From Phytopythium helicoides (taxonomy: Eukaryota; Oomycota; Peronosporomycetes; Pythiales; Pythiaceae), in the NCBI GenBank assembly GCA_024867545.1, contig JANFNE010000003.1, positions 1,550,001 to 1,614,000 of the forward strand: a stretch of 64,000 nt of DNA, read 5' to 3'. Below the pieces are notes generated by a model. It saw only the letters and a list, made by a program, of their open reading frames with translations, made no database searches and was not told the DNA's origin. Made by a program: the position numbers and the translations under genes. This document shows positions 1 through 11,959 of the stretch, in pieces. Positions within the stretch are counted from its first letter, which is position 1; every line of letters starts with the position of its first letter.

Positions 1-1
1 A

Positions 2-1125
2 CGCCAGTCGACCACTGACAGGAGGAAGGACGAGATCCGACAGCTACGCGCAGAGCTCAAAGAGCTGAAGGATGAGGCAGAGAAGCTTAGGTTGATGAGA
101 GAGTGGCAGAAGCGAGCGAGAGCCAGAACTTTGGAGATACCGGGACGGAAGACGAGCGTGCAGGCAAGGAGAGAAAATTTGGCGGCGGCGTGGAAGGTGG
201 TGATAACGAAGCAGAAGCGGCTGCGAGCCGCGTCTGAGGCCGAGAACACACAGCTTCGGGCTGCAGTTATGGAGAAGCGCAAGTTAGTCGCGTCCATTCG
301 CCGACTTTTGAGGCGGCATGAAAATGACAAATTGGTGCTGCGCACGACACCTATCGTGACTCAAGGCTGGATGCTGTTGGGGACGGAGCTCACTGACGAC
401 TATTTTGCTCTGGATCTGGTTTGTCGTGAGATGGAAGCATTGTACGTTTGCAAGGCAGGCGGAGACCTCGCGCCAGTGTTTGGAGGCTTTCAACACCTTC
501 CAGGAAAACAGATTATCCAGGTTTCTCCAACCAAAATCATAGCCATGATGCACTGCTCGTGGATCTTGCCGTATCACCTCTCGCAAGTCTCTTCGGCGGC
601 GTGTTCTATCGTTGATGTGAGCTGCAGTACCGCAAGCACGGCTGCGCAAGAGGCACGCACTTCAGCCGTCGTCTTGATTGTGAATTTGTCTAAAATTGTA
701 TCTTGTGAATGCAACAGACAACAAAGCGAGATACTCAGTTCCGGAGCTTCACGATGGAGCACGAGTTCGAAGGCTTCAGCTACAGTCTCTGTGCCAATTC
801 AGCGGTGCGTCTACTAGACGATGTGGGGCAAGTCGGGTTTGTGTCTGCTGGCATATCTCGGCCGTTCTTGATCAATGGTGCTCCAGCATCCGGCATCTCA
901 TTGTGTAATCGTGTTGTCACGAGCATCAGTCATCCACAAGGAGTGCTGTCTGATTTGTGTTTAATCGATATAGCGTCACAAGTCGAGATCGAGATTAGTG
1001 AGGACACAGGGGCTGCTCACTTGAATCAAGCGAAGGGGCTTGCTGAAGCAATCGTTGACTCGGATCGTGATCAGTTCGACAACTTTATTGGGATGATCGA
1101 GTCGGCTCTCATTCGGAGTCCATAA
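2..1125 (+). CDS. ML1: M96-like coiled-coil protein, 5' partial
   Basis: First copy of the family; its N-terminus lies outside the window. The frame is open from base 2: the basic first helix (RRKDEIRQLRAELKELKDEA) comes first, then the second signature helix (W-K-V-V around base 190, then SEAENTQLR). There is no intron after the second helix, unlike most copies. The C-terminal exon starts at 718 after a CAG acceptor and ends at the stop at 1125. By comparison with ML2 the donor should be at 650, but it reads GA instead of GT there. An in-frame GTGAGC at 617 is the likely replacement, giving join(2..616,718..1125) and a slightly shorter middle module. Closest copy is ML2, convergent to it. 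Function unknown; dimerisation through the coiled coils is inferred. Confidence 0.72.
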
Positions 1126-1393
1126 CAGAAATCTCGTAGGGATGTTGAGTGGTGTTGACATATTGCACTGCCTCGTTCATTTGCCTTCCGGAACAGTATA
1201 TAAATCACAAATATCGTTTCATCGTCTGCGTGTTTGGTCCACGATATCGATCATGAGCCGATACCAAGGTATCATGCCTATTGCTCGATTTGATTATCAT
1301 ATCCGCTTTTTCCATGCCACGTGGAGAATGGGCGGAAAGTATATTATACTACTGTGCATGGTACAGTTCGTACGTCGTGCGCCGCAAGATAGG

Positions 1394-2787
1394 CTACTCA
1401 GAACTCGAGATCAACGGACGACCACGCAGGACCGCAGACTCGACGGATTCGATCACCGACGTGAACTGCTTGGAATCCGTCACGGAAATGGCATTGGCAA
1501 GGCCCTTAGACTGCGCCAGACACTCTTCACTCGCACCAGGGTCCACGTCGATCTCGACGCGATGCACAACTTCGATCTGGCTCATACCAACGCCCTCAGG
1601 TGCGCCAGGGACACGTGTGAGTCCCGCAATGCTCCGATTCGTCACCGTGATACCTGAGACGGGGGTGCCGTTAATCTCGAATGGCTGAGATAAGCAGGCA
1701 AACATATATCCGATGCGATCTGAATCTTCGCGGCGACGCATCACCGAGTTGCCACACAGGTTGTAAACGCTCCCTCCCGCTTCGTGCTGCATCAGGAAGC
1801 TGCGGAACTGGGTTTCGCCTTTGTCGTCGATCTTCTGCGTCGATTAGACACGTAAATGTTAGATTGCTATCAATTGAAATAGTTTTAAGGCGGTATGTAT
1901 GTTGAGTTGTACCTGTGGGTTGTAAGGGTACTGGATCTGGCAGCAATTGAGCACCGCATCCCACAAAGCCACCGAAACTTCTCGAAGCCCAAACGGCATC
2001 ACCCACGTCTGGTGAAAAACGACGATGATTTTGAATGGAGAGCGCTTGGATGATCTGTGGCCCTGCGAGCTGGCGAAAGCCACTTCCCAGCTTTGAGTAG
2101 TCGGGTCCGCCTGGAGCGAAAAACGCTGCCTCAATCTGGTCGCACGCTATGATCAAGCAGCACTGCATCATCCGTAGCCGATGCTCCGAACGCATCGGGC
2201 GGCACAAGCTGCCCAGTTCTGCTGCTCGCCTCGTTGCTGTCGTGTCTTCTGAGCATGGACCGGATGGACGCGAGCGACCTGCGCTGCTCCGCGACTGCCG
2301 CTCGAAGCCTCGCGTTCTCTGTTTCTGACGCCGCCCTCAGTTTCCTCTGCCTGGCCACCACGTCCTTCCAGATGGACGCCAGCGCAGCTCGGTGGGTCCT
2401 CCCCAACGCGAGCGCGCTGGCGTTGGCGATGGCAGCTCGGCGCTGCTCGCTGTGGCTCGCGAGCACCTGTGCGTTGGTCCTCTCTCTCAGCGCGTCCACT
2501 CGCGACTCGAGCTGCTCGGCCTCCTCCCTGAGCAGCTTGATCTCGTCCTTCCTGCGGTCCACCGTGGTGCGTCTGGCCTTCTTCTCGGCGCTGCTCTGCT
2601 TGGCAACCCCCTCGCCCTTGCTGCTCTTGCTGCTCTTGACACCCAGAGACCTGGAGGACACCTCGCTGCCGCTGTCGCTGCTCGTGTCGGCCGTCTCCAC
2701 CCAGTCGTCCACGAACGCCAGCGCCTCCGCCAGCGTGCGGGCGTCTTCGTCCTCGCTCGGCACCCAAAGCGCAGGCGACAGCAGCAT
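1394..2787 (-). CDS. ML2: M96-like coiled-coil protein, two frameshifts
   Basis: Paralogue of ML1. The start ATG at 2787 opens MLLSPALWVPSEDEDA, followed by an acidic/serine-rich stretch, a basic first helix (RRKDEIKLLREEAEQLE) and the second helix (WKDVVARQRKLRAASETEN). The final exon is 1394-1834, preceded by a 78-nt intron (1835-1912) with GT..AG ends. Like ML1 it lacks the first intron of the family. The middle region (about 1913-2190) can only be read by changing frame twice, near 2140 and near 2040. Both shifts look like one extra base when set against ML1. It is either a recent pseudogene or a copy damaged by assembly indels. The C-terminal exon itself is clean (QFRSFLMQHEAGG and onward). 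Confidence 0.7.
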
Positions 2788-3405
2788 TTTCGCCAAAGCA
2801 GGAAGAAGCGGCGAATGCAGCGACGGCGGGTGGCGCAACGGCAAGCGTATACTGCGCGTATACTTGCGGCGAGCCGTAATCGCGAGTGAACTGAGGAAGA
2901 TTATGCATCGACGAGCACTCTCGGCGTTTGAACGAGAAAATGTTTGCGACGGTGGTGGCGAATGGATGGAGCCCGTCGACGCGCGTCACGACACGTGGCG
3001 ATGAGATTTTCATCACTGGGGCGTGATCGAGGCCATCGAGTTTTGAGTGTACACGAAAGATCTCCCGAGCGGTTATTCCCGCAATTCCAGCACCGCCGAT
3101 CTCTTTGGAGGAAAAAGCTTGAAGGAAAGAATAGCTGCGAGTTGTGGTCGAGTGCGAACGAAAATGAAGAGCTGGTTTGCAGGACACTGATTGATCGCTC
3201 GATCGAGAAAACCTTCTCAATGCCTACACACATTCGGGTAGTAAGCCGCATTGGGGCGTTGCTGTTCCCATGAATCTGCACTTCTGCTTATGTTTACAAA
3301 GCAAATACTTCAAGTACGTGTTTTTCATGGAGCTGCATCCAATACATCAATCACAATCTACTAGCAAGAAAACAAACAAGATCTGGATCAAAGCGGCGCT
3401 CACGT
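2788..3405. other. Intergenic region between ML2 and ML3
   Basis: No gene is recognised here. Just upstream of the ML2 start there are two GTATAC hexamers (2847-2852 and 2858-2863) 11 bp apart, which may belong to its promoter. Open frames in this stretch are short or run antisense to ML2 and show no family similarity. Confidence 0.5.
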
Positions 3406-4902
3406 TCACACTCGGAGGGGAGGAGCACTCTCGCGAAGCAGAATGCTCTCGAGGGCCCCGCTGAACTCGTCAAAGGCGTCGACTTTATGTGCCACGTGAG
3501 CCTGAAGGAACTCGAGCGCGCGAGATGAAGGACCCTTGCTGTCCGGCTCGATGTCTGCGGTGATCTCCATGCACGACTGCACGCAGCACATTGGTGTACG
3601 GGTGTCAAGTTGATCCGAAACGGGGTTAACAACCACTCGCCCCACTTCGCGACACACTATTCCGTCGACCTCAAGAGCTCTGACCACGCATGGATACCCC
3701 CGACCATTGTTCACAAATACAATGCGAGTGTCTTCAACATATCTGCGCATTGCATGCTCACCAGCAGAGGAAAATTCGCCATGTTTCGAGCTTTCAATTG
3801 CGTAACTGCGGAAAAAAGCGTCTCCAACAACAACCGAACTCTATATCATGACAGCAGTGGTTTAGTGGGAACATCAACGCGTCATGACAGGATTCCTCAC
3901 CTTCACACAGTAGTTGTCGTTGCCACCGCTGCAAAAGCCAAGAGCGTACTCCCACATGGCATTCGCCGCTCGCTTGTAGCTGAAAGGTAAAATTCGACTC
4001 TCCATCACCAGAGCAGAGTACTTCGTTGCCGACAATCGGACGAACCGATGCTCAATTGGCGTATCACTTGTGCTTGACAAGCCATATCGAAGCAGCGTCA
4101 TGTCGACACCTTGGTAGATTTCGTTCAGCTCTTCGTAGAGGTGACCCATGACGGGATTGTCCATTCCCAGGAGCTGGGAGTCGAGGATGAGCTGCTGTCG
4201 AGGGAAAATCTGACAAGCCAACGCACCCGAAGAAGTGTGAACAAATGCTCTCACCACTATTACAAAGTTATCACCCTACCTGTCGCTCCGTCTCTCGGAT
4301 GATAAGTCGTTTGATTGCCTGAACAGCCTTGCGCTGCTCCGCCAACATGAGCGAAGTCGCGTGTTCTCGGCCTCGGACGATGCTCGCAGTTTCTTCTGAC
4401 GGACAGCGACGTTTCTCCAGAGTGAAGCAGTGTCTTTCGGGTACCCTGGACGCTTCAGTGTCATCTGGTCACCAGATTTCGGCGCGATCGGTCTCCTTTG
4501 GTCACTAGTATTACCCGAGTGCGCTGATCCTAGTTGCTTTGTCAGGGCCTGCAAGGCGTTGAGCTGGGTTTCTAGCACGAGCACCTCTCCTCGAAGTCGC
4601 AGAATCGCTTCTTTCTGCCGGTACTGGTGGGTCTTCTGAATCTGCCCTGTCCTGTTCGATCCCGACCCAATTTTCGGGTTGTTTTTCTTCTCTCGAGCTC
4701 TTCTTCCTTCAGGCTGAAGCTCCTTAGCTGTTGCGGCTGGCTGCTGTGGAGCAACGCTTGACGACCATGTCACAAACTGTTTGCTATCGGAGCTCGAGGT
4801 CGACAACTCGCGAGGCGACGGGATGCACGCGTCGATAAGTGCAAACGCGGCGTCCAGAGTCTCCTGGACGTCATCGAACGGCTCATTCAGTGCAGATGCC
4901 AT
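3406..4902 (-). CDS. ML3: M96-like coiled-coil protein, one frameshift
   Basis: Three exons: complement(join(3406..3840,3901..4209,4280..4902)), with introns of 60 and 70 nt in phase 0. The N-terminus (MASALNEPFDDVQETLDAAF) matches those of ML4 and ML5. The first helix (RQKEAILRLRGEVLVLETQL) and second helix (LWRNVAVRQKKLRASSEAEN) are intact. Exon 2 carries LLGMDNPVMGHLYEELNEIY and ESRILPFSYKRAANAMW; exon 3 carries RRYVEDTRIVFVNNGRG. Near 4347, just after NTRLR, one base is missing relative to ML4, so the end of exon 1 reads out of frame until the splice donor; the correct frame (LAEQRKAVQAIKRL) is visible in the next frame. This could be an assembly indel or a young pseudogene. Confidence 0.75.
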
Positions 4903-5546
4903 GACTCAATCGATCAATCGATCAGTGTGGCTGCCACGTTTCGCCATGCAGATCGACGAGCCCAGCTGACGCCCATTCTTGCAGAATGTTTACACAGGAA
5001 CACATTCATTCCTAGTCGACTTTGTCAAAGTCAGTTGCAACAAGAAGTCAGTTCATTACACAGACGCTGTTTTCAATTGTCAATGTGCTGGAATTGCCTT
5101 CAATGAAGATGCAGTAAGAAGACTCTGGCGAAACATAAGCTGAAGATATTGTACGAACAAAGCTGCCTTCCTGAATCCTGATAAATATGCACCTCTTGCT
5201 GGATTGTAATCCTCAACATTGGCATGGTTCTGCTGTTGGGAGCCTGAATTCAAGTATTGCTGTGAACACGTCATAACCATTCAACCCCAGAGCAAATGAG
5301 GAGAAACCAAAAACTGCTCGACATTGTCAAAGCGAGTGGGTTCGTGGATCTGTGCCTGTGATAATGAACCATTCGGTGAAGCCAGCATCGAAAACAATCG
5401 CCAATGGTATGTTGCATAATGGTGTGTACTCGAAGAGGATCCCCATGCCAAGACGTTCCTGAATTTGCCATGCAATACCGCATTGACCCATAGATGTAGA
5501 CTTTTTCGTTGGAACTTTGGTGCATTTGCGGGGAAATCTTTCTAGC
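4903..5546. other. Intergenic region with possible decayed gene remnant
   Basis: Between ML3 and ML4. On the minus strand, about 5080-5520, three frames taken in turn give protein-like stretches (LGMGILFEYTPLCNIPLAIV, FDAGFTEWFIITGTDPRT, FTAILEFRLPTAEPC, RTISSAYVSPESSYCIFIEG). They read as one protein broken by several frameshifts. I do not recognise the family. Just upstream of ML3 the motif ATCGAT occurs twice within 12 bp. Confidence 0.3.
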
Positions 5547-7029
5547 TTACACCCTAAGGGTTGGAGCGCTCTGACGTAACAAAATGCCCTCGAGCGCTTC
5601 GCTGAACTCTTCATGTGCGCTTACTTTGTGTGCCATCAAGATCCGGAGGAAGGCAAGGGCTCGAGAGAGTTTTCCCTTACTCTCTTCTTCGATAGTTGCG
5701 GTGATCTCCATGCACCACCGCAAACAACACATTGGAGAGGCCACACTCATCTTGTCCAGATACAGGGGCAATGACGATTCGACCCACCTCGCGGTATTCT
5801 ATACCGACACTTTCAGCTCCATTGACAGCCCGTGGTTGCCCGCGACCATTTGTAATGAACACAATCCGAGAGGCTTCAACATACTTGCGCACGGCATGGT
5901 CACCAGCGGAAGAAAATTCGCGATGATTTCTCAGTCTGTCAACAGCATAGCTACGAAAAACAGTATCTCCAACAACGGCTGATGCCTGCAAGCACAGCCA
6001 ACTTAGCATAAGATATGTGATCACCATCGCTGAACATTGCTCACCTTCAAACCAAAATGTGGCACCCGACCGTTGCAAATGCCAAGAGTAAGCTCCCACA
6101 TCGCGTTTGCTGCTGTCTGATAGCTGAAAGGCATGATCCGACTTTCCATGATCAGAGCAGCGTATTTAGTCGCTGACAGTTGGACGAAGCGGTGCTGAGT
6201 AGGTATCACGCTTGCACTTGACAACCCAAAACGCTGAAGTATGTCATCAACGCCCTCATAGATCTCGTTGAGCTCTTCATACAAATGCTCCATCACAAGG
6301 CTATCCATTCCCAGGAGCTGATGACCGGGATTTGAGTGCTGAGACGGAGGTATCTGGCATAGTTGTGAGTATTGTAAGCAACACGCCAAGAGAATTGGAC
6401 GATTGGAGCATTACCTTTCGTTCAGTTTCTCGGACAATGAGCCGCTTGATGGAGCGAATGGCCTTGCGCTGCTCCGACAGCATTGTGCGAAGTCTCGAGT
6501 TTTCTGCTTCTGAATTACCGCGCAACCTCTTCTGTCGAGTTGCAATGTCTCTCCAAAGTGCAACGGCGCCAATCGGACAGCCTGCGCGCTTCGCCATAAC
6601 TTCAAACCCTGTCGGCGCCTTGCTTCCACGTATACCCACGGCAGCTGAGCTCCCAGTTGCTGACTTCGCCGTCGACTCCATCATGCAGAGCTGCGCCGTC
6701 AACTCCGCCACCTCATTGCGAAGTCGCAGAATCTCCTCCCTCTGCCGGATTTGGTGCGTCGTGGGCTTCTTCGAGCGCCTGCTTGCCTGAGCAGCACCAT
6801 CCGTCTGACTTTCAGCCCCACTGGTCGATGTGGTCTGCGTGCTCTCGCCGTCGGACTGGCGAGGTTCAGCCGCTGACAATCCACAACTGCCTGTCGCCGT
6901 TTGGCAAGGAGCCGGCTGTTCGCTGTCGGAACTCGCGCGCGGCGACGGGAGGCAGGCGTCGATGAGCGCGAACGCGGCGTCCAGCGTCGCCTCCACGTCG
7001 CCAAGCTGCTCGTCCAGCAGACTCGCCAT
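5547..7029 (-). CDS. ML4: M96-like coiled-coil protein, one frameshift
   Basis: Three exons: complement(join(5547..5985,6045..6353,6416..7029)), with introns of 59 and 62 nt, both phase 0. The start ATG at 7029 (MASLLDEQLGDVEATLDAAF) was chosen by homology with ML3 and ML5; an upstream in-frame ATG at 7053 exists. First helix RQREEILRLRNEVAELTAQL, second helix LWRDIATRQKRLRGNSEAEN. Exon 3 begins ASAVVGDTVFRSYAVD. A frameshift lies between PVSGQ and SPMCCLRWCMEI (about 5745-5765): 22 nt stand where ML3 and ML5 have 21, so one base is extra. The C-terminus then continues in the other frame to the stop at 5547. A GTATAC hexamer lies 42 bp before the start. Confidence 0.75.
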
Positions 7030-7980
7030 GATGGCTGAGGTCGACCACCGCAAGGAGACCGTCTGACTAAGTATACAGAACGCAAGTCTTTACTGGAAGC
7101 ATCTGCCTGAAAGCACATGCAAGCATGAAGCAAATCCCGAGTACAACCGGCTTCTCCCTCTTGACTCTGAGAAGAACTAGCGGTCAACGGTCGTCCTCGG
7201 CTTGGCCGAGGTGCAAATCCCTTGATCCTGATTCGCAGCACGTGGATGATCCTGTTGGTTGCAATGTCTCCGCAATGACGGTGCACGCGACCTCGCAGAA
7301 GAGTTGAGCCAATACTCCCGCAGCGTTCTTGGTAAAGTAGCTCCAGCCGGTTAGGGGCACGCCGTGGACGACCTGCGCCCAGCGCTTCCTCGTCCGCTGC
7401 CACACTCGTGCACTCCACGAAGCCAATTGCATGGTTACCTCGACTGGCTCATCGCACGCCAAACACCTTCATCGACGCCGCGGACTTGATAAAGCACACT
7501 GGAGATGCCGCGGCTCGCCTGGAGGGGTCTGGAGGCTTGCTGCAAGGCCCCAGATTATGAGCTGGGAAATGCACCCGCTTCGACTCCATCTTGCAAATTC
7601 GCAACTCAAGCATGAAAGGTTAGGAGTCGACCAGCCAATCTTTTCTCCCTACAACACGCATGGGCGACCCTCATGTGACCGTATCTCCAATGAATGCTGC
7701 GAATGCTTCGCGTTGATGCAGGAAGATTGAGCTCCTGGATTCAGATGTTCTGGATTCGCACGAGTCGAGATGCTTATCAATCCGTTCTCACGGTTTTATT
7801 CCGGTGCATGTTCATCACAATCTTTTCATGACAATGCGAGCTGTCCGTCTTTGATTTTTTGCTTTGGTAAATTTCGCGAGGTAAATTCGTGTGCGGTACA
7901 AGCTGGATTTAGCCCCAAGTGCTGAGGTAAAACTCGCGACTGCGGCCTCTTTTCAATTCATGATTTTATTCAAACAAAGG
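7030..7980. other. Intergenic region between ML4 and ML5
   Basis: About 950 bp with no gene I can support. The longest minus-strand frame (7184-7462) has no recognisable domain and no paralogue in the window. Confidence 0.4.
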
Positions 7981-9406
7981 CTAGTGGCGCAGCAAAATAC
8001 TCTCGAGAGTTCCACTGAACTGGTCAAATGTGTCCACTTTGTGTTCCACGAGGACTTTCAGAAACTCGAGCGCACAAGACAACTCCTCCTCACTTTCATT
8101 GGCAACGTCTGCAATGATTTCCATGCATGACTGCAAGCAGCACAAGCCGGTGTTTCCTTTGAGCTGATTTGTAACAGGGGAGATCACCATGCGTCCCACT
8201 TCTCGGCACGCGATACCACCGACATTTCGGCCGCTAACAACGCGAGGCAGCCCTCGGCCATTGTTGACAAATACAATGCGATTGTCTTCGACATACTTTC
8301 GCATGGCATGGTCCCCCGCAGAAGCAAAGCCGGAGTCATTTTTCGAGATCTCAACGGTGTAGCTTCGAAAAACTGTGTCTCCAAAAATCGCCGAGCTCTG
8401 CAGACAAAATTTGCAGATTAGCACGATACCAAAAAAGATGCAAATCTTGCCAAACATCGCGTACCTTCAAACCAAAGTCTCCCATACTTCCGCTGCAGAC
8501 ACCTAGTGTGAGCCCCCACATCGCATCTGCTGTTTGCCGGTAGCTGAATGGCATGACCCGGGTCTCCATGATCAGAGCCACGAATTTAGTTGGTGACAAC
8601 CGAAAGAAGTGATGTTGCATGGGTACGACGCTTGCACTCGACAGACCGCAACGCTGAAACGTGTCGTCAACACTTTCGTAGATCGTGTTGAGATCTGCGT
8701 GAAGGTGCTCCATCAACTGCCTGTCCATTCCTCCAAGTTGGGGATCCTGGTTGAATCGCTGGTGCGGAGAGAGCTGGTACGAGGTAAAACAGCGTGAGAA
8801 CACTTCTAACGACATTGTGAGCAAAGAGTTCCATACCTGTCGCTCGGTCTCTCGAATCAGCAACCGCTTGATGGTGCGAATGGTCTTGGACTGCTCAGAC
8901 AGCAAGTACCGAAGCCGGTTATTCTCCATCTCGGAGTTTCTCCGAAGCAACTTCTGACGCGCAGCAACGCCTCTCCAGAGGGAAACAGCGCCAACTGGAC
9001 GTCCTGCTCTCGTCACCTTCGGCACAGCCTCGACGCCTGGAATCGTGTGAACCTCACGGGTTCTCCCTTCGCCCAAGCTTGCAAGAGCCAATCTCTTCTT
9101 TTTCCCAGCTCGGATCAAGTCGAGCTGGGCTTCCAGCTGAGCCACCTCTCCTCGCAGACGCGCAATCTGTTCCTTCTGCCTGCATTTTCGCGTCCCAGGC
9201 TTCCTCTCGTCTCTTATCGACGGCGCAGTGCTCGGTGCCTCAACAACCGACGGACTCAGCCATTCGGAGCTGTTCGGCGACGTTCCCCTTGACTCGCTGC
9301 CTGAGCGCGACCGCGGCGACGGGAGGTATGCGTCAATGAGCGCGAACGCGGCATCCAAAGTCTCCTGGACGTCTCCAAGTGACTCGACAAGCAGATCCGC
9401 CTCCAT
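7981..9406 (-). CDS. ML5: M96-like coiled-coil protein, intact
   Basis: Intact three-exon copy of about 431 aa: complement(join(7981..8397,8465..8773,8837..9406)). N-terminus MEADLLVESLGDVQETLDAA; serine-rich stretch at residues 32-60; basic first helix at about 75-100 (CRQKEQIARLRGEVAQLEAQ); second helix from W144 (WRGVAARQKLLRRNSEMEN). The middle module is residues 191-293 (METRVMPFSYRQTADAMW) and the C-terminal module 294-431 (RKYVEDNRIVFVNNGRG). The first intron (63 nt) has no stop and a length divisible by three, so retaining it would add 21 residues without breaking the frame. It is the reference copy for the ML3-5 subgroup. Confidence 0.82.
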
Positions 9407-10066
9407 GCTGCGTGAATGGCGAATTCGTCGATGTGGTGCTGCTGGTAGAGGAGCTGCGTGGGCCATCATTCTGCGAGAGCTTAGCAAGCATTCCAGGCGT
9501 CGACAACGTGCTCGTCCATACTGGAGCTTCGCATGATATTCATGCTATAGTGAGTCAAAGAGCCTGCATGCTCGCTTGTCAACGTCACTTGAGCGTTAGA
9601 GGACAATGGCTCAACGGTGGTGTATGGGCCACTAGGATCTCCATTCGACCGCTCCACTCGGCGACCAGCAGCGAACATCTCCAGCCCTGCTTGACGTCAA
9701 GAAGCCTCCCGCGTCAGTTCAACTATCGGCGTACCACCCACTTTGCAGTCAGCACTTTCCACCTTCCATGCTTGGCTTGAGTCGTTGACATGGATCCCGA
9801 AGGTGTCAATGACATGAGATCCCGACGGTGCCGCCTCCTACATGCACATGACCTGCATCAACCCTGCATCCAGCAATCAACCCACCAGACCATCGAGCCC
9901 ATCGAGCCTTTGGCCATGAGGAAGCAGCAGATCCCGCATCAGGACGAGGTGTTCGACCTGCATGGCGCTCACAATCATTCAGGAGGACGATGCAACTGCC
10001 GCGCATTCGCGATCTCGCTTGGACTGACTGACTGCTGCTCCTTCTCAGCTGCCGTCGTCTCAGCCG
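9407..10066. other. Divergent promoter region between ML5 and ML6
   Basis: Shared upstream region of two genes transcribed away from each other. No gene or RNA is recognised; small open frames show no family similarity. Confidence 0.4.
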
Positions 10067-11513
10067 ATGGAGGACCCCGGGTGGAGCTCCGCGGTGCTGG
10101 GGGCGCTCGACGACCCGGAGATGCTCGCGGCGGCGCTCGCGATGCTCGAGGGCGACGCGCTGCTGCCGATCGACGTGGTGGACGACGGCTACGAGCCGGT
10201 CAGGAAGGCCTTCTCGGGCGAGTTGGCGCTCACGGGGGCGTTCGTGGACGAGCTGGACGTGGAGGACCGCGCCAACGACGGAGACCGCTCGTCCTCCCCG
10301 AACAGCTCGAGCAGCAGCAACTCTGAGACCGACAGGGGCGACAGCGTCGATGCGATCGTGCCCTCGGCCAAGCGCCGGACGCGGTTCCGGCCCAAGCAGG
10401 AGCTCACGCAGCTTCGCAAGAAGGAGCTCGAACTCGCGGCCAAGCTGCGGGAGCTTCGACTGAACGTCGTCGAGGCTGCGAGCGGTGATGGCAGCGGGAT
10501 TAGCGGGCGGCGCAACTCGTTGTTGTTCTGGGAGCGCGCGGCCGCGCGGCAGTTCATGTATAGGCAGCGCTCCGAGCAGGAGAACCACCGACTCAAGTCG
10601 CTGCTGCAGGCGCAGATCCGCCAGGCGAGGGTCCTCCAGCAGGCGATCAATCGGCGCCTCACAGAATCAGTAAGGAAGGTGGACTTGCTTCTTGTGCTGC
10701 TGCTGACTCACTCATCGTGCTTCTTGATATGCAGAAGCAGCCTGATATGTCTGCTTCGCTTTCTCGCCGCGTTCCTGCTGACAACACTGCCGTCTTTCAC
10801 AGCATCCTGAGCTATGTGGATCAGTTATACACGAAGCTGGACGCATTCTGCTTGAGCGTGCACGCGAACGATGTCTACGAAGACGGCACATGGTCCGACC
10901 CAAGTGTGACCGACGTTGACAAATCGATCCCGTTCGGATGGCACGCCGGTTCAACGGTTGTGCCGTTCAGCGTGCCGCAGGTGCAACGAGCCGCTTGGCT
11001 GTCACGCGGCGCAACTGAGAGTCGAACAAACCCACACTTCCATCGGAATGTACGTGTTGCATGATATTGCGCTTCGGCACGAGTCAATTCAAGCGCTCAA
11101 CCCTTTGCAGTTTGTGCAGTACTCGGGAGACATTCTCCTCTCCAGCGCGAGCACACTTGCGCCCCAAGCACCAGTGCCAATCTACTTGCAGTCTCAATTG
11201 GTCGCGAGGATGTTTGTCGAGAGAGGCCGCAGCGTGTTCATCTCGAGAGCTCTCGTGGTACCGAAAGACCTCAACAGCGGAGACTCGTTGGGCGTCAAGT
11301 TCGAGGAAACCAGTGTGTATATTTTCACCCCCTACGGACGGATCGGAAACCACCACGCTTGAGCTGCACGCGACAATAGCCCAACGAGTTGACCCTAGTC
11401 CTCGTGCGGCCTACTGGAAGCAACCCCGGTCCATGCTCGAAGCTCGGCAGCGATGGTTGAAAGCTCTCGAGTCGCGCTCCGAACTCATCGAAGAGTATCT
11501 TGCAACCGCGTGA
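10067..11513 (+). CDS. ML6: M96-like coiled-coil protein, homopolymer frameshift
   Basis: Three exons: join(10067..10669,10735..11049,11111..11513), introns 65 and 61 nt, phase 0. Very acidic N-terminus (MEDPGWSSAVLGALDDPEML), serine run at about residues 75-90, first helix (RFRPKQELTQLRKKELELAA), second helix FWERAAARQFMYRQRSEQEN, which is the copy most like a bZIP basic region. Exon 3 begins FVQYSGDILLSSAS. The frame breaks at a run of five C (11328-11332): with four C the protein reads on as TDGSETTTLELHATIAQRV to the stop at 11513. A one-base homopolymer error or a true frameshift would both explain it. Confidence 0.75.
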
Positions 11514-11959
11514 GTTATCAAATCGAGTCGCGTTTTCATGTTCGTCACGTGATCAGTAGTTGTCGAAATGCATCGCGTACACGATACCAGTGCATGAGCG
11601 AGAATTTTGGACGTGTAATTGGGACCTGCTCGTGATGGAAATGATGGTTTGCAAAAGCTATCCAGTGCTCCATGGCAACGCGACTCCGTTTCGCTGCAGT
11701 ATCGCAATCGATCACCGTGGACAGTGCAGAGCAGCACATCGTCCTCCGATTTCCAAATGTGATATACCAGTATTAGCATAGTATCTCATTACACAGTAAT
11801 TTTATACTAGAAATGCCATCTACAATCGAAAGCAAACTCCGAAATATCATTTTATGAAGGTTTTGAGACCTGCCTCAGCGCCTCATGACCGACCTCATCT
11901 GCTTGCTCCTCGCCTACCATTACCGGATTTTCCTGTGTCTCAACACGCGCCAAGAGCTC
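11514..11959. other. Intergenic region between ML6 and ML7
   Basis: About 450 bp, fairly AT-rich near 11760-11860; no gene recognised. Confidence 0.4.

Noticed and set aside
2168..3220. 350-codon minus-strand frame overlapping ML2
   Set aside because: Low-complexity Q/E/G/A translation in a shifted frame of the ML2 coiled coil; no motifs.
10067..10662. Canonical bZIP transcription factor call for ML6 and relatives
   Set aside because: The WERAAARQ...R..SEQEN stretch resembles a basic region, but the invariant asparagine and second arginine pattern of bZIP is not present, so only 'coiled-coil, possibly divergent bZIP-like' is supported.
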